Assembly: GCA_047967505.1 (NCBI GenBank)
Contig: CM106539.1
Source: Dipteris shenzhenensis
Taxonomy: Eukaryota; Polypodiophyta; Polypodiopsida; Gleicheniales
Direction: 5' to 3' (one strand)
Length of the DNA: 64,000 nt
The first letter of the stretch is position 1; the number at the start of each line of letters is the position of its first letter. The notes beneath the pieces are model-generated. The model did not search any database. It was not told the origin of the DNA and worked only from the letters and a program-made list of their open reading frames with translations. Position numbers and translations under genes: made by a program. Positions 22,043-31,989 of this stretch are shown in pieces.

Positions 22043-22125
22043 ACGTCTCTGTCAATGTAAGTCTCTGAGAATCCCCTTGGTCAAACCAAAGGGTACCATT
22101 GCAGTCCCACACAGCCATTCTAAGT
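22043..22125 (-). pseudogene. LINE-B3 endonuclease start, cut off by the gypsy LTR
   Basis: On the minus strand this reads GACTGCAATGGTACCCTTTG and on to GAGACGT. It aligns with the plus-strand LINE-B8 endonuclease start at about 62030-62100 (W-N-C-N-G). The sequence that follows in B8 (ACATAGTC..ATACAGAC) is found in B3 only beyond the LTR, at 19754 downward (ACATCTTCTACACTGAGAC). Confidence 0.7.
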
Positions 22126-22473
22126 CTGTTTTGTTTGGCTATTGCGCGTATCCTGTCTTTCATGCCCGTACCAAGCACATTGAGCCAGAGTGCTATGTCT
22201 GCTGTGCGTAATCTTGTCTTTCATGCGTGTACCAAGCGCATTGAGCTGCACTATCAGTTGTTAGCTGGAGATATACAGGTTTCTTCACAAAGGCTCTACC
22301 ACGAACCAAGTTTGAGGGTTTTCGACATGCCTTACACTTGGTACCATTTATTACGTGATGTTGATCTCCTTGTACCAACATAGGTTGCTATACCCATATG
22401 TGCAACCATGATATAGTTTCCAGGTAGACCTGAGATATATCCAAGATAGTTCAGCCATACCATGGAGGGGGGT
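22126..22473 (+). pseudogene. Copia RNase H C-terminus and polypurine tract (C2)
   Basis: The plus strand reads YPVFHARTKHIE, a copia RNase H signature, twice: a 40-bp duplication puts a second version (FHACTKRIELHYQLLAGDIQ) at about 22218-22277. The usual end of pol follows (traces of FTKALPRTKFE). A polypurine tract GGAGGGGGG at 22464-22472 leads directly into the LTR at 22474. Confidence 0.78.
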
Positions 22474-22668
22474 TGTTAGCACTTGGCCTTGGTATGGCCT
22501 TGTAGGCCATTTAGGACTTCAGCCAATCCTCCTATTGACTTCATGGGTCAACTTTTTGGTTGATTTGGGGCCTATATAGGCCATCACATATACTTTCTTC
22601 ATTATCCATTTGCAAGTACTTTGAGTTCCTTCAGCTCTTTTGCATTCCATTTCTCCCAACATTCAACA
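22474..22668 (+). mobile_element. Copia 3' LTR (C2), plus strand
   Basis: Starts TGTTAGCACTTGGCCTTGG right after the polypurine tract and ends near ATTCAACA at 22668, about 195 bp. Its sequence (GGGGCCTATATAGGCC; GCATTCCATTTCTCC) matches the minus-strand LTR at 25468-25268. The two therefore belong to one family in opposite orientation. Confidence 0.78.
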
Positions 22669-22869
22669 GAAATTGCCTTAACAATCCAGCTACAAAGCTC
22701 GAAGTCTCTATAGAAGAGGTTGCCTATGAAAGTCTTGTAATCTGTGCGAGGATGAGTCTTCCTTGGTCAACTTGGCATTTAGCTCCATTGCAATTGATGC
22801 AAGTGTGCAATTCTCAACCCGATAATTCTCCAGAATTTCTCAACATTATGAAATGAGAATGTTATTTCT

Positions 22870-23420
22870 TCCTAACAAATCTCTAGCACGAGAAAATAAT
22901 GCAACGGTCCAAGGTCCATCATCTCAAACTCTTCCTTTAGAGTGTCTAGATTTCTTTGATATTCTCTTCCCAATTACCCATCAAGATTAGATCATCATAC
23001 TTAATAAGCGAAACCCTTTTCCCTTTCTCCCAAAAGACATACAAATAGGTACTGAAGGACTTCGAAATGACCCAATCCGTCTCAAGAGCTCATCAATGCA
23101 TGTCTACCATGCCCTGGGGTTCTATTTCAGCCCCTAGAGTGCCTTCTCAAGTCTACACATTTAGCTTTTGAGAATTTGGAACCCAAGGGGTTGCTCTAGA
23201 TAAACATCCTCCTCTAGATTCCCCTTTAGGGATGTTGACTTCACATCCATCTAGAATATTAGCCATTTCTAATGTGCAACAATTGCAAGAATCGTTTTCA
23301 TGGTGGTCATTCTTGTAGTTGGAGCAAAATTTTCCTGGTAGTAGAATCATTCCGTTTGTACATATCCCTTAGCAACAAGTCTAGACTTGTACTTTGTCTA
23401 GAGTGTCATCGAACTTAAGA
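22870..23420 (-). pseudogene. Copia reverse transcriptase remnant (C3)
   Basis: Minus-strand traces in order: RLVAKG-like residues near 23380, a GCEVNIPKGE-like stretch near 23220, WVPNSQKLNV near 23165, WVISKSFSTYLYVFWEKGKR near 23060 and KYDDLILMGN near 22990. The last is a decayed form of the copia YVDDLIL catalytic motif. Many stops. It probably belongs to the minus-strand element whose LTR is at 25268-25468, with most of gag and integrase deleted. Confidence 0.65.
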
Positions 23421-24604
23421 CACGTCATTTTATTTATAATAATATATATTTAATTCAAAAAACCTTATAAAGGTAAACAAGTATATAGCTTTGGCCCTTG
23501 GTTACAACTTACTAGCATAGCTAGCTGCTAGAAGTACATTTGCATTGTAGTTAAGAGTCAAGACTTAAGACTTCAAAAGTCCAGATTTACTGGTTAGCAA
23601 CGTACGTGACGTCAGGTTTGGGTTTGGAGCAAAGTAGCACTACGGCATGCCACACGTGTACAGCTCAAAGTCCAACTTCCCATTTCCAAAGTAAAAATTT
23701 AAGGTTTTTAAGCATTTTATTACAAGAGTGTCTACAGGTGTCTTATATGAGAGTACCTGTCTAAAGTGTCTCAAGTGTCTTAACATTAGACATGAGTGTC
23801 TTAACAACCATGTGGTTGGTGCCATCAAGACTGTCCTTAGCGGCAGCAAGCATTTCAAACGACTCATGGTTTACCACTAGAAATGAAAATTTCAAAAAAA
23901 AAAGGTGCCCTGCAAATGTCAAAGCCTCGAGGCTACATGCAATGAGCTGGCTGCTCAAGAGTGGACCGCAACTCTGATAAAAAATAGCAGCAAGGCTATG
24001 CAAGGGTAAATGCCGCAAAGGGCTGCTCAAACATTGAACAAAACTGCAAAGGGCTGTCCCCAAAGAATGTCCTGCAAGATAGACTGCAAAAGTGCAAATG
24101 TCTGTTCAAGGGAAACACCCTCCTGCAAAGGGCTGTCCAGCAATAGTGTTACACAAATGCAAGAACGGGAGCAAAAGCCCCAAATTCTTGCAAGCTGAGT
24201 GTGTGAAATTGAGGGGACAATATCTTACAAGGCAATCTGAGAGCTGAAAAAGAAGCAATTTGGGCAAAAGCCCCAATGAGGGCAAATGTGCCAAATGGAG
24301 GGAAAATCTGAAAAATCCCCAAAATGTGACCAAATAAGCCAATGTCATTGCAAATTTGAGCAAATATGACTCAAAAGCCCCAAATGTCACCTCTAGGCTG
24401 TACTAGGCTAGGCCACTGCAATTATCAGCAAATTCTGCAAAAGCCCCAAATTTGGAGAGGGCAAATATGTCAAAAAGAGGGAAAATCTGTAAAAGCCCCC
24501 ATTTTGATTGCAATTACCATAAATATCAAGCCAATATGAGTTAGAAACAAACCCAGTTGTTGCAGAAGTTATTGGAAGTGGGAACTTGCAGAGAATCTTG
24601 TCTG

Positions 24605-24710
24605 TATGGACTACCACGTGTGCTGTACGAACTGCCATGTGTCAGAATCTGTACGACTATATGGACTACCACGTGTGCTATACAAACTGCCATGTGTCAG
24701 AAATTGTACG
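24605..24710. repeat. 51-bp tandem repeat, 55-bp period
   Basis: TATGGACTACCACGTGTGCT and the following bases up to TTGTACG or TCTGTACG occur at 24605-24655 and 24660-24710 with a handful of differences. Downstream to 24890 the element TGTACGGACATGTGCGGA and variants recur in looser form, so the whole 24600-24890 stretch is a decayed tandem array. Confidence 0.8.
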
Positions 24711-25250
24711 GATAGCAAGGCACCCGTAGTACGGAGCGAATTTTGACAAAAATGTCGAATTCGTACAATTGTACATACCTTACGGATGTCCGTATGGATT
24801 GTACATGTGTGTATGGACATGTGCGGATTGTACAACCATGTACGGACATGTGCGGAACATAGTCGCCTGTGTACGGACGTGTCAGAAATAGCGAAAAAAT
24901 CTGAAATGGAACTTGGAAACGTAAAAAAACAGTCCTAGAACTGTTTTTCAACTCCATAAACAGGTTTCTGTAGTCGAGACTGCAAGCTGAGCTTCTTTTT
25001 CGCGACGGTTTACAGGATGGAGCTCCAAATCTGATGTTCTCAGCAGATACAAGCTGCAATGACTGCGAAAATGGCAAAAAATATGGGAATAGTTGTGGGA
25101 CTGTGCAAAGCTGTCGCAGGGCTGAGTCTTCAAGTGGACCACAAAAACGAGCTGATGTCACAAAAAACGAGCTGCTAATCTTGAAAATGAGCTGGTGGCT
25201 GTTGCGTTGAGCTGAAGCTGAGGACGGGGGAAGCTGATAAGAGTCAAGAA

Positions 25251-25468
25251 CACTGCTTTGATACCACTGTCGTGTGCAAGGAGCAATGGAATGCAAGAGA
25301 GCAAGCAACAGCTGAAAGAGCTCAAAGTAGTTGCAAATTGACACTGAAGAAAGTACATGTGGAGGCCTATAGGCCCCAAAGTCAATCAAAGATGTGACCA
25401 ATGAAGTCAACCTGAGGGTTGACTAAAGTTGTGGCCTAACAAGGCCATACTAAAGCTAAGTGCTAACA
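25251..25468 (-). mobile_element. Copia 5' LTR and primer-binding site (C3), minus strand
   Basis: On the minus strand the LTR starts TGTTAGCACTTAGC at 25468 and ends TTGCACACGACA at about 25268 (about 201 bp). TGGTATCAAAGCAGTG at 25266-25251 follows, a good match to the initiator-Met tRNA primer site. About 1.8 kb of leader-like sequence runs down to the RT remnant at 23420. The 237-codon ORF 25410-24697 covers LTR and leader, has no domain and is probably not a gene. Confidence 0.8.
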
Positions 25469-25469
25469 A

Positions 25470-25690
25470 TTCCCATGCTGCCAAGAGGAATCAATGGGTG
25501 GCTGTCATACATGTCCTTAAGTACACTAGGGGCACTCAAGAATGAATCAGGTATAGGCTAGGAGATATTCTTAGGGATTTTGTGACTCAGATTGTGCAAG
25601 AGATCTAAACAAATAGAGATGGACATCAAGTTTTTACTTTATGTTGGGAGGAGGTCTTCATTGACAGATGGTACCTTCTTTCAATAGTAT
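25470..25690 (+). pseudogene. Copia RNase H remnant (C4), plus strand
   Basis: Traces of HAAKRNQWVAVIHVLKYTRG, then a DCARDLNK-like stretch and VFTL...GRRSSLTDGTFFQ, correspond to copia RNase H (normally SHW-AVK-ILRYLKGT, D-AGD-D-R-ST-G). The copia C3 LTR begins two bases to its left, so C3 seems to have inserted at this point. Confidence 0.6.
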
Positions 25691-26440
25691 CATTAAGAGC
25701 TAGGGATGATGGTGTTGGTTGTTTAAGGGTCGGGAAACCTTTGCACAATGCCTCATTAAGAGTTTGGCTAGGATCAAGTTGAGAATTTCCCACCCGTGGA
25801 TAATACTTTCGGCTTGAAATCTCTCATTAATCTTCCCCATGCATAATTGTGAACAATTATGCATCAATAGGATTGTAAAATATGTGTGAGCTTTTGATAA
25901 CCTCCTTCAGCAGTGGCTTGGTGAAGAGTGCGAGCTGGGGGGTTGAGAAAAGGTTGTTATATCAGGTGTATGCTAATTGGTGACGTTACAGAGGGTAGCA
26001 GCATACTCCGTGTTGACATCTAGATAAGGAAAGGTGATCTCTTTTCTATGAGTTTCCACCATAAGTCTTTGGCGTTACTACACTAAAACGTGTTATGGGG
26101 TTCTTGCTCATGCTTTGCAAGAAACTTGCATTTCTCGCATCATAATAGCCGGCGATATTGGTGCCTCGTCTGTTCCCTCCATGGCATCTTATGCCTTTGG
26201 ACTCGTCATCATACCTATTACCAGCTGTTGTGAAGGGTAAAGAGTGTTGTGCTGTTAAGTAATGGAGTGTATGAGGAGGTGAGCTATCGTTCAATGTTGA
26301 TTGGTTATCTACATTTTGTAGGAGGGCAGTTCTAGATAACTACCATGAGTGTCGTCCAATGAATGGTCGTAGTAATAATGGTTGTATGTGGAAGCGGATG
26401 GGTGTGTGCTCTAACTTGGGATGTGGTAAGGAAGAATGAA
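25691..26440. other. Unassigned sequence
   Basis: No domain recognised. The minus-strand ORF 26294-26046 reads like chance coding. It ends at a purine-rich run (AAGAAAGAAAGGAAG, about 26428-26468). Confidence 0.3.
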
Positions 26441-26570
26441 AGAAATAAAGAAAGAAAGGAAGAAAGGTTTATTAATGTCTGTGAACGGCAAAAGAATCTT
26501 ATGAGACCAAAGAACTGCGCCCCATGGAGGGAACTAGAGGTGTCTATCACATCTCCAAGGGATAATTGAT
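26430..26570 (-). repeat. Degenerate LINE-B tail
   Basis: On the minus strand: GGTCTCATAAGATTC, a diverged hairpin, GACATTAATAAACC, then TTCC/TTTC repeats. This is the LINE-B tail layout (GTCTCATAGRCC, hairpin, TTTAATAAA, pyrimidine microsatellite). Copies with the same downstream words (GGTGTCTATCACATC) lie at 30660-30800 and 34600-34720. Confidence 0.55.
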
Positions 26571-26735
26571 GAACCTAGGAATAATAGGTGAAAAGACTCC
26601 ATGTGTCGGGAGTAGTTATTGTCATGTCCTAGCATGTATCATGTATCGTGTGTCTATCATAAGTAGTCTGAGCTTTGCTTGGGCCTTATTGGGGTCCCAT
26701 AGGGAGTCTCTGTGTCTCTAGAACATGTCTGAGAT

Positions 26736-26895
26736 CTATTGTTGGCATTCTTGACTCCTCTTCTTAGGGTTTACTTCCCAATCTAATTTCAGCAGTATTG
26801 TTTGGGAATTCCTCCAATTTTCTTCTCTTGCTTGTTGCTCCTTTGTTTGTGTATTGATTTTTGTCTCTAACTCTGATGAAAGCTTTTGTTGAAGT
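26736..26895 (-). pseudogene. Possible LINE-B ORF1 coiled coil split by A4
   Basis: The minus-strand peptide IELQQKLSSELETKINTQTK and EQQAREENWRNSQTILL is coiled-coil-like. A comparable stretch (LQLEVQELKH..., near 29860-29830) lies on the other side of LINE-A4. Both would form one reading region before the insertion. Coiled-coil ORF1 proteins are typical of non-LTR elements, but the family link is inference. Confidence 0.4.
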
Positions 26896-27481
26896 TCTAT
26901 AGTTGGTAATTTTAAAGAGACTGCTCCTTCTCCCCATTCCAAACTGCTCCCCTTCCCCTCCTCCCTCTCCCCGCAGCCCCCTCCCTCTTTGCCCCTCTCC
27001 CTCGCAGCCCTCTCCCTCCCTCTACCTCGCAGCCCTCTCCCTCGCTGCCCCTCAGCCTGCCCCTCCCCTCCTTGCCCTCTCCTCCCCTCCCCGCTCCTTC
27101 AGCCCGCCCCTACCCTCCCCGCCCGCTACTCCCCTACCCACCCCTACCCTCCCCGCCCTCTCCTTCCCTACCCGCCCCCTCAGCCCGCCCCCCCTACCCG
27201 CCCCTTCTACCCGCCCCTCCCCGCCCCTCCTCCCCGCTCGTTCTACCACCCCCTATCCACCTCTCCTTCTTGCCCCATTCCCTTTCCTTCCCCCCTACCC
27301 TTCTAGACCGCCTCCCCCGCCCCTTTCCTCCTTCTCCCCTCCCTAATCCGACCTCTTTCGCCTCCCCTTGCCATCCCCTTCATTTGCTTCTTGTCTCCCC
27401 ATCTTCACCTTTCGCCTCTTTCATTCTCCTGCAGTGCTTTTTGGAATGGACGTAGCTTCAAAAGTGTTTGAATCGGCCTCC

Positions 27482-28698
27482 TCACCTTGATTGGTGATGG
27501 ATATTACCCTGTGTCTGAACGACAGCGGAGACCTCTCCTGCCTGCAGAACGGGGAGAGGGTCTGGCACCAAACCAGATAAAGGGGGACCCGCTAGGTCTA
27601 GGGGAGAAGCTACAACCGGGGAGGAGGTTGAAACTGAAGCGTCTCGAACAGTGTGAGGTGAGACTAGAGGGACATCCCGAACTGAAGCAGAGTCAACTAA
27701 TGCATCCTGGTGAACTGAAGGTGGAATCGACACACGAATCGGAACCCAACGAGGTGTGGCAGATGCCCCTAAAGGTCGTGAGGCACCGGAGGCAATAGGC
27801 GACAGTACCAAAGGAGTGCTTTGTCGATGAGGAGCACTCTAGCGTGTAGAAGCTGTACCACCACCCTAAGGAGGACCACCCTGTCGAGGTTGAGGAGCAG
27901 GTGTTGGACCTATATTACCCCCTTGTCGAGGCTGAGGAGCAAGTGCTGGACCTGTACCACCCCCTGTCGAGGCCGTGGGAAGACTGCTGTACCGGAAGGC
28001 TTCTTGGGGCTTTTCTTCTTCTTGGGGCATCCCTGGTGAAGTGTCCAATGGTCCTTCATATCTTGCACTGGTCCTGCCTGCCTGCAATCTCTACTCTTTG
28101 GCGAAAGAAAGAACCATCAGGGCGCTAAAGCATAACATGGTCCATCGTGAGGTTAGGATTCTTACAGAGGGTCCTAACTTTAGGTACCCCATCAGCCCTG
28201 GTTACCTCTACTGCAGTCAACGGCAACCCAGGGAGGGGGGGGATCTCAGCAACCACGCCGAAATGCTCCCCAATAACAGGAAGAAGTCGATGGTAAACTT
28301 GGGGAAGCCCGGAAAATTTGATGAAGAGCGAAAAAATTTCCTTGTCTACCTCCACTGGGTCGAAACCAAGATTGAAGGCGTCAAGGAAAATCTTCATGTG
28401 TCCCAGGTGTAAAATCTCAGCTTTGAGCAAGGTGCTCACAGCCTGTGGAGTGTCAAAGACAACCTGGAAAAAACCTTGTCCCTAAAGACGAACATCTAAA
28501 AGTCGTGGAGTGAGGTCTGGAGGAAGAGACGCAAGCATCCAGTCTCTAGCTTGGGATCTGGAAGGGTGAGACCCAAAGATGCGTGCGATCAACATGGTAG
28601 AGCATTTAATCTCTACGTCCTTCTTGAGCTGCTGCAACTCGTCTTTAGACAATGTAATAGTTTTCGTGGCCGGTGGAGGTGGAATAGGATTGACGCAG
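27482..28698 (-). pseudogene. Inverted LINE-A ORF1 segment (A4)
   Basis: Read on the minus strand from 28698: NPIPPPPATKTITLSKDELQ, QLKKDVEIKC, SQARDWMLASLPPDL. Then, in another frame, LGFDPVEVDKEIFSLFIKF, VYHRLLPVIGEHFGVVAEIP and PNLTMDHVML, then a Ser/Pro-rich tail to about 27500. It is the same protein as ORF1 of A3 and A6, but in reverse to the element's own 5' UTR and 3' end. The CCHC knuckle region (about 28125-28000) is damaged. The inversion lies wholly between the two target-site duplications. Confidence 0.88.
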
Positions 28699-28699
28699 G

Positions 28700-29520
28700 G
28701 CATTGAGAGAAGAGCATCCCCTTCTTTCGCTACACGATCAGTAATGCCAGGAGATTCTAGCTCAGTAGTAGAGGTTGGAGACCTTCCAGAGTTCCTCATT
28801 GGGAGGCATTTGATATCGATGCGGATTTGCAGAGGTGCTTTTGGAGGAGACTCTGGAAATCCCACAGGAATAGAAAGATCACTCTTTTCTTTTGGCTTTC
28901 TATCCATGGTGGGATTGCAGTGAACCTTTGGAGATCTAGATTCGGAGGCGACCCTACTTGCCCTTGTTGCCTCTTTGCTTTGTAGGAGACGATTCAGCAT
29001 TGATTGCAGAGAGGCGAGGATGATTTGGATGGGGGTAGCCAGGATTTTCAGTCACTTTGTGCACTCCCCATTCTTTATGACATGGGGCTCAGTGGCTTGG
29101 CTTTCTCTTACTGGGCCTCAGGTCTTTTATGAGAGACATGACTCTTCTCGGGTCATTTCGATTCGACGTCATCAGGTTGAGTCCTGTTCTTTGGATGTGG
29201 TACCACGCCTTCCTTTTGCAGTAGTACATGCCTCTATGGATACCTCTTGGGAGATACTGGTGAGCATAGCAGCTTGGCATATGTGGAGAGCCAGACGTGG
29301 TTCATCCCTCGCACACATTGGCTAGTATCTGGACAGACACCATGCATATTTCGATGGCCGTATGGACGAGCATGCAGGGAGACTCCCGTGTAGCCTCAGC
29401 TAGGAGGGCGTCTTTCTTCAGGGAATGGAAGGATTCTCCTTTCTTCTCTGAGAGTCTTACAGGATTGAGGTGGCACTTTCAGCCTCAGCCTTGGTTGTTT
29501 TCCACCTCATTTTGAGGGGG
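28700..29520 (+). pseudogene. LINE-A ORF2 C-terminal domain (A4)
   Basis: Starts at the GHRE-equivalent point (GCATTGAGAGAAGAGCATCC), the same place as in A3. It includes the zf-RVT-like block (GGAGACTCTGGAAATCCC; then CPCC near 28958-28975), VWKGV-like MIWMGVARIFSHF and ASMDTSWEILVSIAAWHMWR, with frameshifts near 28975 and 29300. Confidence 0.82.
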
Positions 29521-29860
29521 TTTATTTATCCTCATGGTTACATGATGTATTCCGCTTTGAGCTTGCTCTCGCGGGAGGGGGTTTATTTATCCTCATGGTT
29601 ACATGATGTATTCCCCTTGCTCTCGTGGGTTTTTTCTCATACTGAATAGAAGTCTCTTTCTTGAAAAAGAAAAGAAAAGAAGAAAGCTTTTGTTGAAGTC
29701 ATTTGCTACTTATTCTCTAATTGATGAGACGAGATGCATAGGGGGGAGGATGTGTAATGTTTGATTACCTCTCACTATTGCCTCCCTTTCTTCTTTCTTC
29801 ATCTTGTCGATTATCTGCTCCATTATTGTCAGTCTCTATGCTTGAGCTCTTGTACCTCAA

Positions 29861-31880
29861 GCTGTAGTGTACAAATCTTTTCGTCTTGCATTTTGCAAGC
29901 ATAATCCCTTGATTCGTTTGAAGTTTGGTGAATCACTTGGTGTGTCTTTGGAAAAGGGCTACCAGTGCATATCTCTGTCCTCTAGATCCATGTTGTGCCT
30001 CTTCTCTCTGAACCCCTCAATTCTCCCTTTACTCGGTGGGTGGATCCTCCCAGTTCAGAGCTTTAATCTAGAAAGGGGGCCTAAAGAGCTAAGGGGCTAG
30101 AGGGGGTTTATGTCAAGGCTGGGAGGGGGGGCTGAGCAGAATGGGTTTCTGATGGTTGTATTAAAGTCCTCTTGAGACCGTGCAGGATCTATGGGACTAG
30201 AAACCACTATCAAAACAATAGTAGCTCTTTACAATGTACATGCATCTGATACAATTTCCAAAAATTCCTAAGTTGTTAGTATGTGCTTGGCCAACTGGTC
30301 AGCCATGTCCAGAATTTTATGGTGTCCCAAAGCTCCTTCAGTTATGCACCTAGTTCCTTGGACCTTAGGCTGAGGGCATTGCCGCTGTACTGTTCCCTGT
30401 ACTTTTCCTTGAATGCATGTATGCTCTATAGTGAACAAGTTTGTGCTCCTAATTTTCTATTTCCCCTATTGGGCAGATACTATGGATTCTTGCCTGCCTT
30501 GAAATTCTTTGTCTAGTCCATCTGCCTTTTTCCATCTCTAAATCATAGGAGCTGGTTCTTATTTTGCAGATTGTGTGCCTTTTGAACATCGAGATATGTT
30601 CGCTGAGGTACTGTTGCATTTAGACTTCTCCATTGGATTGAGCTCTTGCTTGTAGAATTCCCTTGTTATTAACATGTGTGAAAGGACAAAGAAGCCCATG
30701 AGACCATGCAGAAATACATCATGTGACCAAACCCCCTTGGACCTAGAGGTGCCTAGCACACCCATCAGGAATATTGAAACAAACCGAAAGCAAGGATACA
30801 CTGGATGTATGTGGTCCTGGAGACATCTTGTCAAGTGTCAGACATTAGGGAAATGAGTCCCGTGGGGGCAGTAGGGTTGCTGAACTTTCTTTTTGTAAAG
30901 TACTGCCTCCTTAAAAGTGAAGAGTGTAAATGCAAAAGAGAGATGCGCTATGAAAGGGCTCTGCTAAGGAAGTTCCTTTCTTGCAACAACTGGAATAAGA
31001 TGGTGCCTGAAGGCAAGAAGATCTTTTTGGACTTTGTTGGTTTCATATGACATTCTTTGTTGTAGTTCCGCTCTTGAGTTCTTTAAAGTACACCACAATT
31101 TATATACCTATAGAAGCTTCTCTGAGACTTTATGTAATGGTGACTGTGGCTGCAGAGTGTAGGTGGTTGATTTTTTTGTACATTTTAATGTTGTTATTTT
31201 TCCTTTCATAAGTTCTCAAACCTGCTTTTATGATTGTAGAAAATCCAATAAATATCTTTGGGTGTAGCCCAATTCTGGTGCACAAGTGTGAAGATGTCTT
31301 TCCGAGGCTTCAAAGCTGCCATATTCTAAAGTTTACTTGTGTAAGGCATAGCATTGGGCCAAGAAAGCATGCTATCATTCAGCTGAGAACTTTCCGAAGG
31401 AATGTTCTCAGTGCTTTTGAAGAGCATTTATGATTGACTAGAAGGACTATATCATGGAGCCAAGAGCAAACCGATAATGAGGGGAAAGAGAGAAATCGAA
31501 TGATCTGGAAATGCCTTCCACTTGTAGTGAATGAGGTGCAAATAAAGCCCGTTGTAGCAGAATAGAATGGAAAATGAGTTATTTGCTTGCAGCCTTAATT
31601 GGTATCCTTTTGGAAAAGCAGTAATGGCAGCATCTCAAACATTAGTAGTATGGTCATGTTTGCATACATTTATAATGTTATTTTAGAATTGAGTAGAGAA
31701 GCATGTGGTATAGGCACATAGCAAGATGCTGACAGGCTAGTTAATTTGTTTTAGAAATTGTAGTAATGGTGAAATTACATGTTTATGTGAGTTCACTTTT
31801 TCCCGCATTTTTTGTAAACCTAACTCATGAAAGGATAAACATGTTGGAATTCATTTGTCTTGAATTCTGTGTCTTGGCAG
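29861..31880. other. Mostly unassigned intron sequence
   Basis: No domain found. It contains a degenerate LINE-B tail-related block at about 30660-30800 (CATGAGACCATGC, GAGGTGCCTAGCACACCC) and a short G run near 30124. Short ORFs such as 30805-31050 have no recognisable content. The 3' end is the intron before exon c. Confidence 0.35.
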
Positions 31881-31982
31881 GTGATGAGAATTGTTGAGGC
31901 TTTAGAGGGTAAGGGGTTTCGTATACCTCTAACAAAAGGCGAAGCACAACTAGGTGTACGCTTGCGAAATCTTTCCCTGCAG
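31881..31982 (+). CDS. NUP54: NUP54 exon c
   Basis: This 102-bp exon runs from acceptor GTGTCTTGGCAG (ending 31880) to donor GTCAGT at 31983, in phase 0. The 34 residues begin VMRIVEALEGKGFRIPLTKG and continue with EAQLGVRLRNLSLQ. The RIVEALEGKG(F/Y)R-PLTKGEA motif is the most recognisable signature of plant NUP54 in this gene and drives the assignment. The exon is isolated by a 21-kb intron on the left and a 5.6-kb intron on the right, yet has no stop or frame damage. That argues for a living gene. Confidence 0.93.
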
Positions 31983-31989
31983 GTCAGTT

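Larger units (their letters stand above)
26896..29681 (+). mobile_element. LINE-A copy A4 with inverted ORF1 and target-site duplication
   Basis: Bounded by an 18-bp perfect duplication, GAAAGCTTTTGTTGAAGT, at 26878-26895 and 29682-29699. Order on the plus strand: pyrimidine-rich 5' UTR (about 26930-27440), the ORF1 start codon context (to about 27496), an inverted block of about 1.2 kb holding ORF1 on the minus strand (about 27500-28698), then the ORF2 C-terminal domain on the plus strand (28700-29500), 3' UTR and an A-rich tail (29664-29681). The 3' UTR has a duplicated segment (GGGTTTATTTATCCTCATGG at about 29518 and 29579). The rest of ORF2 is absent. Confidence 0.93.
10875..31880 (+). 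other. NUP54: Giant NUP54 intron (21.0 kb) filled with nested retrotransposons
   Basis: Bounded by donor GTAAGT and acceptor GGCAG. It contains a copia element split by LINE-A3, a LINE-B split by a gypsy LTR, a pair of inverted copia LTRs, LINE-A4 and several LINE-B tails. No host exon could be placed inside it, and the flanking exons join in frame without one. Confidence 0.85.

Noticed and set aside
24697-25410. 237-codon minus-strand ORF
   Set aside because: It starts inside the copia LTR, crosses the primer-binding site and leader, and runs through a tandem array. It has no recognisable domain.
26046-26294. Minus-strand ORF that looked faintly like an endonuclease piece
   Set aside because: No motif of LINE-A or LINE-B could be aligned with it.
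26903-27455. Pro-rich ORFs of 105-147 codons
   Set aside because: LINE-A4 pyrimidine-rich leader; composition artefact.
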